The position numbers and the translations under genes are program-made. The notes under the pieces are model-generated. The model saw only the letters and a program-made list of their open reading frames with translations. It did no database searches and was not told the origin of the DNA. A DNA stretch of 22,135 bases. Origin: Nitrosomonadaceae bacterium. GTDB lineage: Bacteria > Pseudomonadota > Gammaproteobacteria > Burkholderiales > Usitatibacteraceae. The stretch covers positions 1 to 22,135 of the forward strand of contig JAJTHU010000106.1 in the NCBI GenBank assembly GCA_021300055.1. Reading direction: 5' to 3'. Of this stretch, positions 6,005 through 14,082 are shown piece after piece (position 1 is the first letter of the stretch; every line of letters starts with the position of its first letter).

Positions 6005-7300
6005 ATGTTGACTCTCAAGCAATCCGCAATCGCTCTCGCCGTCGCCGGTGCTCTCGTCGGCTACGCGCACGCCGATACGGGCGTTTCGTCATCGCAGCCT
6101 GCTCACGCTGATGTCGTGTTCAGCCAGTCAGAGCAAATCGTCATCGAGCAGCGATCCTCGGAAGGTGGTGAACCGAAGAAGACCGACCGCAAGTTCGTGA
6201 TTTCCTCCGGCCCCGTAGAGCACGTCGAGCGCATCCAACTCTCTGGCATGCCGAGCGCGGGCGAGATCGATGTCATCGTCTCCAACGCACTTTCGTCTGC
6301 GTTTGCGCGCGTCGATGGCGCCGGCATGAAGATCGGCGGGCGCACCGTCAAGAATGCACCGTATGCAGCGGAGGTCATCAACGAACGTGTGCAGACCTTG
6401 CCCGATGGCAACCAGATCGTTAAGCGCTCCACACAAGTGACCTATCGTGACAGCGCTGGACGTACGCGCACGGAAGTACGCAACGACGCTGGCGAGCTAC
6501 GTTCGATCAACATCTTTGACCCGCTCGAAAACAAGCGTTACGTGCTCGTACCGAGCACCAAGACGGCCGTGCGTTCAGGTGCGCCGGGCGCTAGTGGTGA
6601 TCTGGAGAAGCGCGTCGCCGAACTGCGCGAGCGCGCCAAGGCGATGGCCAAAGACGGCAAGAGCACCATCATCGAACGCGGCAATCCTGGCGAAGAGATC
6701 ATCATCCAACGCATCGAGTCGCCAACCGGTGCAGGTGGCTCCTCGGTACGCGAGGAAGTAAAGGTCAATGTGGTCCGGACCGCGGGCACTACGTCGTCAA
6801 CGCGCAGCGGTTCACTCATCGCACCAGTACCGCCTGTGCCACCCGCACTACCAGTACCACCCGCCCCACCGGCGCCGCCGCTGCCACCCATCCCGCCCGT
6901 GCCGCTCATCGATCTACACCATGGCATGTCAGGACTCGCGCCCCTCGGCCCCTTGTTCTCGTCGGCCAACGACCGCAAGTGGGCCGCAACCGCGACGACG
7001 CGTGAGCTCGGCACGCGCGATTTCGACGGCGTGCGCGCTGACGGCAAGCTGCGCAGTTACACCATCCCAGCAAACGAGATTGGCAATCGCAACCCGATTA
7101 CGGTATCGACCGAAACGTGGACGTCCCCTGATCTGCAAATCACGGTGTACTCAAAACACAGCGACCCGCGCAGCGGCGACGTGATCTACCGGCTAAACAA
7201 CGTCAAACGTACTGAACAGGCGATGAGCTTGTTCACGATTCCCGACGGTTACAAGGTGACCGATACACCAAGCGTATCGTTCTCCACCACGAGCAAGTAA
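6005..7300 (+). CDS. Exported protein with polyproline linker, downstream of ECF sigma/anti-sigma pair
   Basis: The product has 431 residues. ATG 6005 has AAAGGA 7 bases upstream, and the first 23 residues are a signal peptide (LKQSAIALAVAGALVGYAHA, cut after AHA). An open frame extends further upstream, but it would bury the signal peptide. The N-terminal half contains VTYRDSAGRTRTEVRNDAGE and then FDPLENKRYVLVPSTKTAV. About residues 275-302 are a Pro-Val/Ala/Leu linker. The C-terminal half contains LGTRDFDGVRADGKLRSYTI, then SDPRSGDVIYRLNNVKR and SLFTIPDGYKV. I recall the same two blocks in uncharacterised exported proteins of acidobacteria and xanthomonads, often near sigma factors; no function is known to me. 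It is likely periplasmic and the effector or sensor of the upstream sigma system. It ends 5 bp from a convergent gene. Confidence 0.85.
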   Translation: MLTLKQSAIALAVAGALVGYAHADTGVSSSQPAHADVVFSQSEQIVIEQRSSEGGEPKKTDRKFVISSGPVEHVERIQLSGMPSAGEIDVIVSNALSSAFARVDGAGMKIGGRTVKNAPYAAEVINERVQTLPDGNQIVKRSTQVTYRDSAGRTRTEVRNDAGELRSINIFDPLENKRYVLVPSTKTAVRSGAPGASGDLEKRVAELRERAKAMAKDGKSTIIERGNPGEEIIIQRIESPTGAGGSSVREEVKVNVVRTAGTTSSTRSGSLIAPVPPVPPALPVPPAPPAPPLPPIPPVPLIDLHHGMSGLAPLGPLFSSANDRKWAATATTRELGTRDFDGVRADGKLRSYTIPANEIGNRNPITVSTETWTSPDLQITVYSKHSDPRSGDVIYRLNNVKRTEQAMSLFTIPDGYKVTDTPSVSFSTTSK

Positions 7301-7305
7301 GCCAA

Positions 7306-8961
7306 TTAGTCGGGGCTGCTCAATCCATGCGCATTCCGCCGCGCTTCGGCGCGGCGGCGGCGCGACGCCGGTTGAAAGATTTGCCGGAGCGTCCCCATCT
7401 TTTCGCGCCATGTAAGGCCTTCGCTGGAAAGTGCTTCCATGAAGTTCGCAAGACGCCGCGAAATGATGACGGTGTAGAGCGCCAAGAATGTGGTTGGAAT
7501 GAACACCAGCACAAAAACAATAGTCTTCCAGAGCGTAGAAAGGTCCGAGTGCGAGAACAAGTTCATGCCAAGGAAGCCTGTCACCACCGTACCCACCATG
7601 CCGCACGAAGAGACCACGGTCAATCGCATCGCGTTGTCGGTTTGCTTGCGCGTGCGGTCCGCATCAAGATACTCGTTGATGTCGCGCGCTTCCTCGCGCA
7701 CTTCGTTGTAAAGCGCATCTGAACCGAGTTGATGCGACCAGCGCTTGAAAAAATCGCTGGCTTGCACTTGGTTTGAAATCTCGTGGAACCAGTAGCGGTG
7801 ATTGAAACGCAAAAAGACCTCAAGCGTTTCGCGCACGTGCTTCTTGAATTGCTTGACCGACTCGTAATCGCGCACGTTCAAGCGTTCGACCGCGCGCGAG
7901 AAGCGATTTGACAAGGCCAGCAGCGCCGCTTTGTTGAAGTTGGCAATCAAGCCAATCTGGTAGAACTGGTGGCGGAATTGGCGCAACAGCAACCCATCAC
8001 TTGAGGCCTGCGTGATCATGGCAAAGCCAACGCCGCAAAAGAAGTAGCGAGTACGCATATGCGCTTCTGGGTGTGAAGGGTCCCAATAGCGGTCGTAGCA
8101 ATACTCGCGCTCAAAATCTGCCAAGAACCGCTCCGCATACGGTAGTCGATCGGGCGCTCCCCACTTCGCCGCAAAGCCGATCCGCACCATCTCGCCACGC
8201 GTAAGTTTCGTCGGGTCGTCGAATGACAGATAGCTCATCATCGGGATGCGCTTGTTCTCGATCTGGTGGTACTTGATGCTACCGCCCGGGAGGTAAGCAG
8301 GCACGAGCGGTGAGAGCAAAAACTCCCAGTGCATCGATAGTGGCGTCTGGCGTTCGGAGCGCACGAGATCAACAAATTTGTCACGGTCGCCATAGTCTGA
8401 CTGCGACATGAGTTCACCATCCGCGTCGCGGAGCGCAACGCGAAACGGACAATGCGCGCCTTGGCCCAAGCTGTCCCACGCTGGCGCATACGGGCGGCCG
8501 AGTCGATCGATGAGGTCCACCACATCGCTCAGGGGGATATCACGGCCACGTACCTCGAGCACCGCAACGGCCACATCAACGTCGTAGAAGAAGTACAGAC
8601 GCGAGCGCATCACCTCGAGCGTGATCATCGGTGCGTCACGCGTAAGTTGCACCTCCGCGCTGTGAATGTCGTTGCGCGTGAAGGCATAGAGCGACGACTG
8701 TGCGCCGCGCCCTTCATCACCAACGCCGTACAGGAACCTTTGCACGTACGGCAGGAAATACACGAACTCCTCGTAACCCGCGACGCAAGATTCGTCTTCA
8801 ATCAAAAGCGTATCTTCGACGTATTTCCAAGGCCCTGGATTTCGCTGCAGCATGTCCCAGTAGTGCACGACATCCGCACCAGGCTCACGCTTGAGTGGTC
8901 GAAGGGTCACCGGCCAGAGCAAGGTGTGGTGGAATTCGCGAACGATTGTGGCGTCACTCAT
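7306..8961 (-). CDS. CorA-like divalent cation transporter family protein, large N-terminal domain
   Basis: The product has 551 residues from ATG 8961; an in-frame ATG at 9021 would add 20 residues that look unstructured, and neither start has a clear Shine-Dalgarno. The C-terminus has the CorA arrangement of two close transmembrane helices (about 446-466 and 479-500) with GMN at the end of the first (VVTGFLGMNLF), followed by a positively charged cytoplasmic tail. CorA/Mrs2 proteins are pentameric Mg2+ or Co2+ channels of the inner membrane. Here the soluble domain is about 440 residues against roughly 240 in CorA. The loop after GMN is LFSHSDLSTLW rather than the usual xGMPEL, so selectivity may differ. 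The last 20 residues are Arg-rich, coded over a GC-rich hairpin. It is convergent with the exported-protein gene. Confidence 0.8.
   Translation of the reverse strand: MSDATIVREFHHTLLWPVTLRPLKREPGADVVHYWDMLQRNPGPWKYVEDTLLIEDESCVAGYEEFVYFLPYVQRFLYGVGDEGRGAQSSLYAFTRNDIHSAEVQLTRDAPMITLEVMRSRLYFFYDVDVAVAVLEVRGRDIPLSDVVDLIDRLGRPYAPAWDSLGQGAHCPFRVALRDADGELMSQSDYGDRDKFVDLVRSERQTPLSMHWEFLLSPLVPAYLPGGSIKYHQIENKRIPMMSYLSFDDPTKLTRGEMVRIGFAAKWGAPDRLPYAERFLADFEREYCYDRYWDPSHPEAHMRTRYFFCGVGFAMITQASSDGLLLRQFRHQFYQIGLIANFNKAALLALSNRFSRAVERLNVRDYESVKQFKKHVRETLEVFLRFNHRYWFHEISNQVQASDFFKRWSHQLGSDALYNEVREEARDINEYLDADRTRKQTDNAMRLTVVSSCGMVGTVVTGFLGMNLFSHSDLSTLWKTIVFVLVFIPTTFLALYTVIISRRLANFMEALSSEGLTWREKMGTLRQIFQPASRRRRAEARRNAHGLSSPD
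7336..7357 (+). terminator. Strong C(UUCG)G hairpin downstream of the exported-protein gene
   Basis: CCGCCGCGC-TTCG-GCGCGGCGG gives nine perfect GC pairs closed by a UUCG tetraloop on the plus strand, 35 bases after the stop of the exported-protein gene. No U tract follows, so it is better read as a 3'-end stabiliser or part of a Rho-dependent end than as an intrinsic terminator. It lies within the 3' coding end of the convergent CorA-like gene. Confidence 0.5.
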
Positions 8962-9298
8962 GGCTGACACTTTTGACGGAATCTGCGGCTTTCGGGCTGA
9001 AGGGAGAGGCGTTGACGGCATGTTACCCGTTAGCCGTTACGTCTTGTTTCAATTTGATTGCTATCCGCACCCTGCTAGCACCAGCCTTTACCCCATGGAG
9101 ATGAGATGTTTTCGCACTAAGTCAATGATTCCCTCACATTGAACCACTAAAATTGCAGGACTCCTGCTTTACCGTTGTTCGCCTATCCTGGCCAAACCCC
9201 GCTCCGCGCACGTCGCTTAGCGACCTGCCCTTGAGCCGCAATTTGCACGAATACCGAGCGCGTTTACTCGATGCGCGCTGTTGAACGTGCCACCAATC
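8962..9298. promoter_or_regulatory. 337-bp divergent intergenic region between CorA-like and TonB receptor genes
   Basis: Promoters for both neighbours should lie here, but I cannot identify -35/-10 pairs with confidence. The region is richer in A and T than its surroundings around 9040-9180. Two inverted repeats are visible. GCAGGA-C-TCCTGC at 9155-9167 is a compact palindrome suited to a dimeric regulator. AGCGCG and CGCGCT at 9257-9262 and 9274-9279 form a hairpin ending 19 bases before the receptor's ATG, where it could affect translation. No Fur-box-like sequence was recognised, and no protein-coding frame is convincing. Confidence 0.5.
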
Positions 9299-11707
9299 AT
9301 GCCCACCCAAAAAGCCAATCTCGTTTTGCGCGCCGCCGTTGTTGCTGCGTGTTTCTCCAATGCTGTTTCGTTTGCACAAACTGCACCACCCGCTGAGCCA
9401 ACGACACCTGCAAAACCTGCCCCCGCGGCACCAGGCGCTCCTGCCGCGGCCGGGGCCCCAGCCCGACCAAACGCTGCTACCACCGGTACGCCACCGGCCG
9501 CAGGGCAGCGTCCAGCCGCGCCAGGACAAGTGCAGGGGCAAGCGCAGGGGCAAGGTCAGCGCCCCGCGCAACCCTCAGGACAGCCTTCTGGCAAGACTGA
9601 AACCATCGAGGTCACTGAGCGACGTAACGCGAATACGGAGCGTCGTGATGCCTCTGCATCGAAGATCATCATCACGCGCGAGGACATTGAGCAATACGGT
9701 GACTCGAACCTTGGTGATGTCATGCGTCGTCTGCCAGGCGTGACGGTCGGCGGCCGTCCGGGCCGAGGCGGCCCACCTGCCATGCGCGGCATGGGCGGCG
9801 GCTTTACGCAGATCCTCATCAACGGTGAGCGCGTATCTCCGGGCTTTTCGATTGAGCAGATCACGCCTGAAATGGTCGAGCGCATCGAAATTCTACGCGC
9901 ACCAACCGCGGAGACTGGCACCCGCGCGGTTGCTGGAACGATTAACGTGGTGCTGCGCGAACCGCTGCGTCAGCGCAACAACGAATTACGCGGACAGCTG
10001 GTTGAAGAACGCGGCCGCATCTCTCCAAACCTTTCGTTTTCGCGCAACGATACGCTAGGCCCAACGGGGACTTACAACATCACCGTATCGCTGAATCGCG
10101 AAGACCAACTCACTGACACGGCGACCAAGACGCTCTACACCGACATCCCCTCTGGCCGCGTGAATCTCGCGCAGTCGACCGAGAGCACTTCGCATCAAGA
10201 GCGCAACGGCGTATTCGCCACCAGCCGCTTTCAGTGGCGACTTGGCCCCGGTGAGATGTTCAGCATTCAGCCGTTTTTGGTGCACAACAAGTTCACTAAC
10301 GAATCGAACGGCACCTTGGCACAGCAAGTTGGTAGCGCACCTGCGCCTTACGCAACCGCGGCATCAAAGACTGATGGGACCTTCAACGTCGCTCGCGCAA
10401 TGTTCATGCTGAACAAGCGCCTCGCACCGACGCTTCGCATGGAACTGCGCGGTGGCGGCGGACAATTCAGTTCCGACACCAACTCTGTGCTGCGCGAGCG
10501 TGCCGCCAACGGCAATACGGTATTGACCCAAGCAACCGATAGCGACACCAAGGATCGTTCGTGGAACTTGGTCGGCAAACTTTCCTACGCGTGGCTCGAC
10601 GGCAAACACAACCTAGTGACGGGTTGGGAGTACGAGGACGTCAAGCGCACCGATAGCAGCACTACTTTGCTGAACGGCGCACCGCTCCTCACTGACTTTG
10701 GTACGGACATCAACGTCGAAACCAAACGCAAAGCCCTCTACATTCAGGATGAGTGGGATCCTCATCCACAGTTCTCTACCTATGTCGGTCTGCGCTGGGA
10801 AGGCATCGAAACCAAGAGCCGGACCCTCACAAGCCCGGTGAAGAACACGAGTAGCGTACTCAATCCGCTCGCCCACGGCGTCTGGCGTTTCGCATCGCCA
10901 AGCCGCGACCAAATCCGCGTCAGCCTGACGCAGTCGTACCGCGCACCGAGCACTCAGAACTTGGTGGGCCGCCCCTCGCTCAACACACTGTTCCCGGTGC
11001 CCGGACCGAACACTTCGGTCACGCCTGACCGTGCGGGTAATCCAAGCTTGAAACCAGAAGTTGCCAACGGTATCGATATCGCTTACGAAAACTACCTCGA
11101 GGGCGGCGGCATCATATCGGTCAACGTCTTCACACGGCGCATCAACGATTTGATCCGCAATGTGACCGCGCGCGAGAACGTCACATGGGCGAGTTCACCG
11201 CGTTGGGTAACGCGGCCGCAGAATCTTGGGAAAGCAGTAACCAGCGGCGTTGAATTCGACGCGCGCTTCCGTCTGCCCGAAGCAATCAAGAACGCACCGG
11301 CTATCAATTTGCGCACCAACCTTTCGATCTATGATTCGAAGGTCGACTCAGTGCCGGGGCCGAACAATCGCATCAACGAACAGCCGAAGATGACCGGTAA
11401 CCTCGGTGCGGACTATCGCTTCCGCGGTACGCCGTTCTCGATTGGCGGCAACATCAACTGGACCCCTGGATTCGAAACGCGCTTGACCGATAACCAACTC
11501 AGCAAGACCGGTACCAAGCGCGTGATCGAAGGCTATGGTTTGTGGACCATCAACTCATCTGCCAAGCTACGCCTCACCGTCGCAAACGCTGCGCCGCGCG
11601 ACTTGATCACCAGCAACATTCTCACGCAGGGCAACGAATCGCAGTCGGTAACATCCAATGGCAAGACCGCGCGCTCCGTTGCATTGCGGTTGGAAGTCCG
11701 CCTCTAA
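9299..11707 (+). CDS. TonB-dependent outer-membrane receptor
   Basis: The product has 802 residues from ATG 9299; a GTG six codons upstream is less likely. A signal peptide ends near residue 27 (VVAACFSNAVSFA). Next comes an unusual stretch of about 70 residues made mostly of Ala, Pro, Gly and Gln, and then a TonB-box-like TETIEVTERR. The plug domain runs about 100-230 (IITREDIEQYGDSNLGDVMR, then RLPGVTVGGRPG, ILINGERVSPGF, VERIEILRAPTAE and VAGTINVVLRE). The rest is a beta-barrel with YIQDEWDP, YRAPSTQNLVG, NPSLKPEVANGIDIAYENYL and YDSKVDS strands. The last residue is Leu, not the usual Phe. Such receptors import siderophores, cobalamin or other ligands using TonB-ExbBD; the ligand is not evident, and no siderophore genes are nearby. 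Confidence 0.93.
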   Translation: MPTQKANLVLRAAVVAACFSNAVSFAQTAPPAEPTTPAKPAPAAPGAPAAAGAPARPNAATTGTPPAAGQRPAAPGQVQGQAQGQGQRPAQPSGQPSGKTETIEVTERRNANTERRDASASKIIITREDIEQYGDSNLGDVMRRLPGVTVGGRPGRGGPPAMRGMGGGFTQILINGERVSPGFSIEQITPEMVERIEILRAPTAETGTRAVAGTINVVLREPLRQRNNELRGQLVEERGRISPNLSFSRNDTLGPTGTYNITVSLNREDQLTDTATKTLYTDIPSGRVNLAQSTESTSHQERNGVFATSRFQWRLGPGEMFSIQPFLVHNKFTNESNGTLAQQVGSAPAPYATAASKTDGTFNVARAMFMLNKRLAPTLRMELRGGGGQFSSDTNSVLRERAANGNTVLTQATDSDTKDRSWNLVGKLSYAWLDGKHNLVTGWEYEDVKRTDSSTTLLNGAPLLTDFGTDINVETKRKALYIQDEWDPHPQFSTYVGLRWEGIETKSRTLTSPVKNTSSVLNPLAHGVWRFASPSRDQIRVSLTQSYRAPSTQNLVGRPSLNTLFPVPGPNTSVTPDRAGNPSLKPEVANGIDIAYENYLEGGGIISVNVFTRRINDLIRNVTARENVTWASSPRWVTRPQNLGKAVTSGVEFDARFRLPEAIKNAPAINLRTNLSIYDSKVDSVPGPNNRINEQPKMTGNLGADYRFRGTPFSIGGNINWTPGFETRLTDNQLSKTGTKRVIEGYGLWTINSSAKLRLTVANAAPRDLITSNILTQGNESQSVTSNGKTARSVALRLEVRL

Positions 11708-11777
11708 GCTGTCCTTCAGTAACGTCCGCTGGACTCAGCAGATTGCGCGATGCTTCATGGGGGAATAGACTGCTCTC

Positions 11778-12632
11778 ATGAAGAGCGCACCGATGCTACG
11801 CGTTGAGCAGGTCAAGGTTCGCGAGATTTCTCTCGCACAGCCCTTGGATTGGCTGAAATACGGGTGGCGCGATCTCACGCAATGTCCACTGGTCAGCCTT
11901 GCGCACGGACTCGTCGTCACGCTATTCGGTACGGCGCTCTTGGTATTGGGCCGCGATCACTTTTGGTTTTTGGCAGGGGCGTTTTCGGGTTTCCTCGTTG
12001 TTGCACCACTTCTCGCAACGGGCCTCTACGCGCTGAGTCGCGCGATCGAGCGCGACGAGCCGGCCAACGGTGAGTTGCTGCTTCGCACATGGACGCACTG
12101 GGGCATCAATCGGCGTAGTGACCCAACGAGCTATTGGTGCTTGGTGCGTTTCGGCGCACTGCTTGCCCTCGCCGGCACCGGTTGGGTGCTCACTTCAGCT
12201 GCATTCATCACCATCTTTGCGCCGCAGCCGATCAACAATCCGGCTGACTTCATTCAGCACGTCGTGCTGGCACGCGATCACTTTGTGTTTGAGTGGTGGC
12301 TCGCGCTCGGCGGCGCGCTGGCCGCGCCGATGTTCGCTTCGAGCGTGATCTCAATGCCATTGTTGCTTGATCGGCAGGTCACTGCCTATCAAGCCGTGTT
12401 GGTGAGCTGGCGCGTGGTACTGGCAAACCCGCTGCCCATGGCACTGTGGGCGGCACTCATCATGCTGCTGACACTCATCGGCTTCGCCAATCTGCTGGTT
12501 GGCCTCATCGTTGTGATCCCAATTCTGGGTCACGCAAGCTGGCACGCCTATCGAGATTTGGTCGACGTGAGCGCCTTGCCTCCACGCATCGGGCCAAATG
12601 TCGGTGATGTCACCGGCAAGGATGTACCGTGA
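11778..12632 (+). CDS. DUF2189 integral membrane protein
   Basis: The product has 284 residues with about six transmembrane helices (approximately 40-58, 62-84, 122-146, 172-195, 218-236 and 238-256). The cytoplasmic N-terminus carries VREISLAQPLDWLKYGWRDL, and the C-terminal ILGHASWHAYRDLV is characteristic of DUF2189 proteins, which are often near respiratory-oxidase genes in proteobacteria. The biochemical role is unknown. Its TGA overlaps the GTG start of the DUF2788 gene (GTGA), so the two are probably translated together. The gap from the receptor gene is 70 bp with no obvious terminator. Confidence 0.87.
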   Translation: MKSAPMLRVEQVKVREISLAQPLDWLKYGWRDLTQCPLVSLAHGLVVTLFGTALLVLGRDHFWFLAGAFSGFLVVAPLLATGLYALSRAIERDEPANGELLLRTWTHWGINRRSDPTSYWCLVRFGALLALAGTGWVLTSAAFITIFAPQPINNPADFIQHVVLARDHFVFEWWLALGGALAAPMFASSVISMPLLLDRQVTAYQAVLVSWRVVLANPLPMALWAALIMLLTLIGFANLLVGLIVVIPILGHASWHAYRDLVDVSALPPRIGPNVGDVTGKDVP

Positions 12633-12841
12633 TCTTCGGCTTCACGGAGGCGCAGATCTCGTGGTTCGGGCTCACCTTCGGCGTGGGCGCGTTCATGATC
12701 TACATGGTGTTCATCATCGCCCAACTCGCGTGGGAGAGCAAAGCGGGCAAGTTCGGCACGTTCGTGTTGTTCCTCGCGCTCGGCTTGGGCTTCACGGGCT
12801 TCGTTGCCAAACTCGTGCTGCAGTGGCTGCTTGAGAAGTGA
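12629..12841 (+). CDS. DUF2788 small membrane protein
   Basis: The product has 70 residues and two transmembrane helices (about 12-34 and 43-66) joined by a short hydrophilic turn, WESKAGKFGTF, which is the conserved core of DUF2788. The length matches the family. The start is GTG 12629, overlapping the upstream stop by one codon. The function is unknown; the overlap with the DUF2189 gene suggests the two proteins act in the same inner-membrane assembly, an inference only. Confidence 0.87.
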   Translation: MIFGFTEAQISWFGLTFGVGAFMIYMVFIIAQLAWESKAGKFGTFVLFLALGLGFTGFVAKLVLQWLLEK

Positions 12842-12844
12842 TGT

Positions 12845-12863
12845 TGCCGCCTCGCGCGCGGCA
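12845..12863. terminator. Hairpin between convergent DUF2788 and CoA-transferase genes
   Basis: TGCCGC-CTCGCGC-GCGGCA forms a six-pair stem in the 33-bp gap between the two convergent genes. It could end transcription from both sides, but there is no U tract on either strand. Confidence 0.4.
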
Positions 12864-12874
12864 TGCTGTGGGTC

Positions 12875-14071
12875 CTAGCCTACTACCCCATCGCGTCGCA
12901 ACTGGGCGCGCTCGTCATCGCGATAGCCAAGGCCCCTGAGAATTTCATCGGTATCCGCTCCCAGCGACGGCGCACCAGTACGAATCGTTGGTCGCGCCCC
13001 ATCAAGCGTGAGTGGCAGCGTTGGCGTCATGGTGTCGAGCGGTCGATCTGCGGTGCTGCAATCAGCGGGCACGTGCATCGGCGCGAGCCCACCGCTGGCA
13101 AGCAGGTGCGCATCGTCGAACAATTCATGAGGCTTGGTGATCGGTGCAAAAGGCAAACCAGCCGACTCAAATACGCTAGCGATATCGGCTGCCGAACGCG
13201 ACGCCAAGCGCTCGCGCAAGATCGGCATCAACCAGTCGCGCGCCTCAACGCGACCGATATTGGTCGCAAGCCGTTGATCCGATTTCAACTCCGGAAATCC
13301 AAACGCATCGCAAAAAACTTCCCACTGCGTGTTTGACACCACTGCCAGAAAAATTTGCTCGTCATTGGCAACGGTGAAGACATCGTAAACACCCCACGCC
13401 GAGATACGCGACGGCATCGGCGCAGCCGCTTTGCCTGTGACCACGTACTGCATCATGTGCGGCGCCATCAGGAACACGTTGTTCTCAAACAGCGCACTGG
13501 CCACGTGCTGGCCTTTGCCGGTTTGGGCGCGTTCGTGCAGCCCTGCCATCGCACCCATCGCGCCAAACATGCCGCCCATGATGTCGTTGAGCGATGCACC
13601 TGCGCGCAGCGGCCGCCCTTCTGGGCCTGTCATGTACGCGAGCCCGCCCATCATTTGCACGACTTCATCCAGCGCAGTGCGGTGATCGTAGGGGCCTGGC
13701 AAAAAGCCTTTGTGAGATACGTAGATCAAGCGCGGATTGCGTGCCGAAAGCGTCGGGTAGTCGAGGCCGAGCTTCTGCATGTTGCCGTCACGGAAGTTCT
13801 CACTGAAGATGTCGGCGCGATCGACCAACTTCAAGGCGATCTCACGCCCGCGCGCATCGTCCATGTTCAGCGCCAGACTTTTTTTGTTGCGGTTAAACAC
13901 CGCGAAAAAGCCTGCGCCAGAGCCGGGAATGCGTCGCGTGTTGTCGCCCTTGATGGGCTCAACCTTAATCACTTCCGCACCAAGGTCACCCAAGATCATG
14001 CCGCAGCTCGGCCCCATGATCATATGGGTGAACTCGACGACGCGAATACCCTGATACGGTGAGGCGGACAT
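12875..14071 (-). CDS. Family III CoA-transferase (CaiB/BaiF type)
   Basis: The product has 398 residues, the usual family length. IRVVEFTHMIMGPSCGMILG then DLGAEVIKVEP (9-39) is the CoA-binding start, ENFRDGNMQKLGL (91-103) and LIYVSHKGFLPGPY follow, and Asp163 in GASLNDIMGG is the expected catalytic aspartate that forms the acyl-anhydride. These enzymes move CoA between carboxylic acids; formyl-CoA:oxalate, carnitine and 2-methylacyl-CoA racemase members share the fold, and the substrate cannot be told apart here. The start ATG has ACGGAG 7 bases upstream, 11 bp after the stop of the peptidase gene, so the two are probably one operon. Confidence 0.92.
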   Translation of the reverse strand: MSASPYQGIRVVEFTHMIMGPSCGMILGDLGAEVIKVEPIKGDNTRRIPGSGAGFFAVFNRNKKSLALNMDDARGREIALKLVDRADIFSENFRDGNMQKLGLDYPTLSARNPRLIYVSHKGFLPGPYDHRTALDEVVQMMGGLAYMTGPEGRPLRAGASLNDIMGGMFGAMGAMAGLHERAQTGKGQHVASALFENNVFLMAPHMMQYVVTGKAAAPMPSRISAWGVYDVFTVANDEQIFLAVVSNTQWEVFCDAFGFPELKSDQRLATNIGRVEARDWLMPILRERLASRSAADIASVFESAGLPFAPITKPHELFDDAHLLASGGLAPMHVPADCSTADRPLDTMTPTLPLTLDGARPTIRTGAPSLGADTDEILRGLGYRDDERAQLRRDGVVG

Positions 14072-14082
14072 CTACAACTCCG

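Noticed and set aside
9155..9167. GCAGG-ACT-CCTGC considered as an intrinsic terminator
   Set aside because: The stem is only five pairs, the following T run is short, and no gene ends upstream on either strand; an operator is at least as likely.
13355..14062. 235-codon plus-strand frame opposite the CoA-transferase gene
   Set aside because: It is a shadow of a clear family III CoA-transferase; His/Arg-rich composition and no domain.
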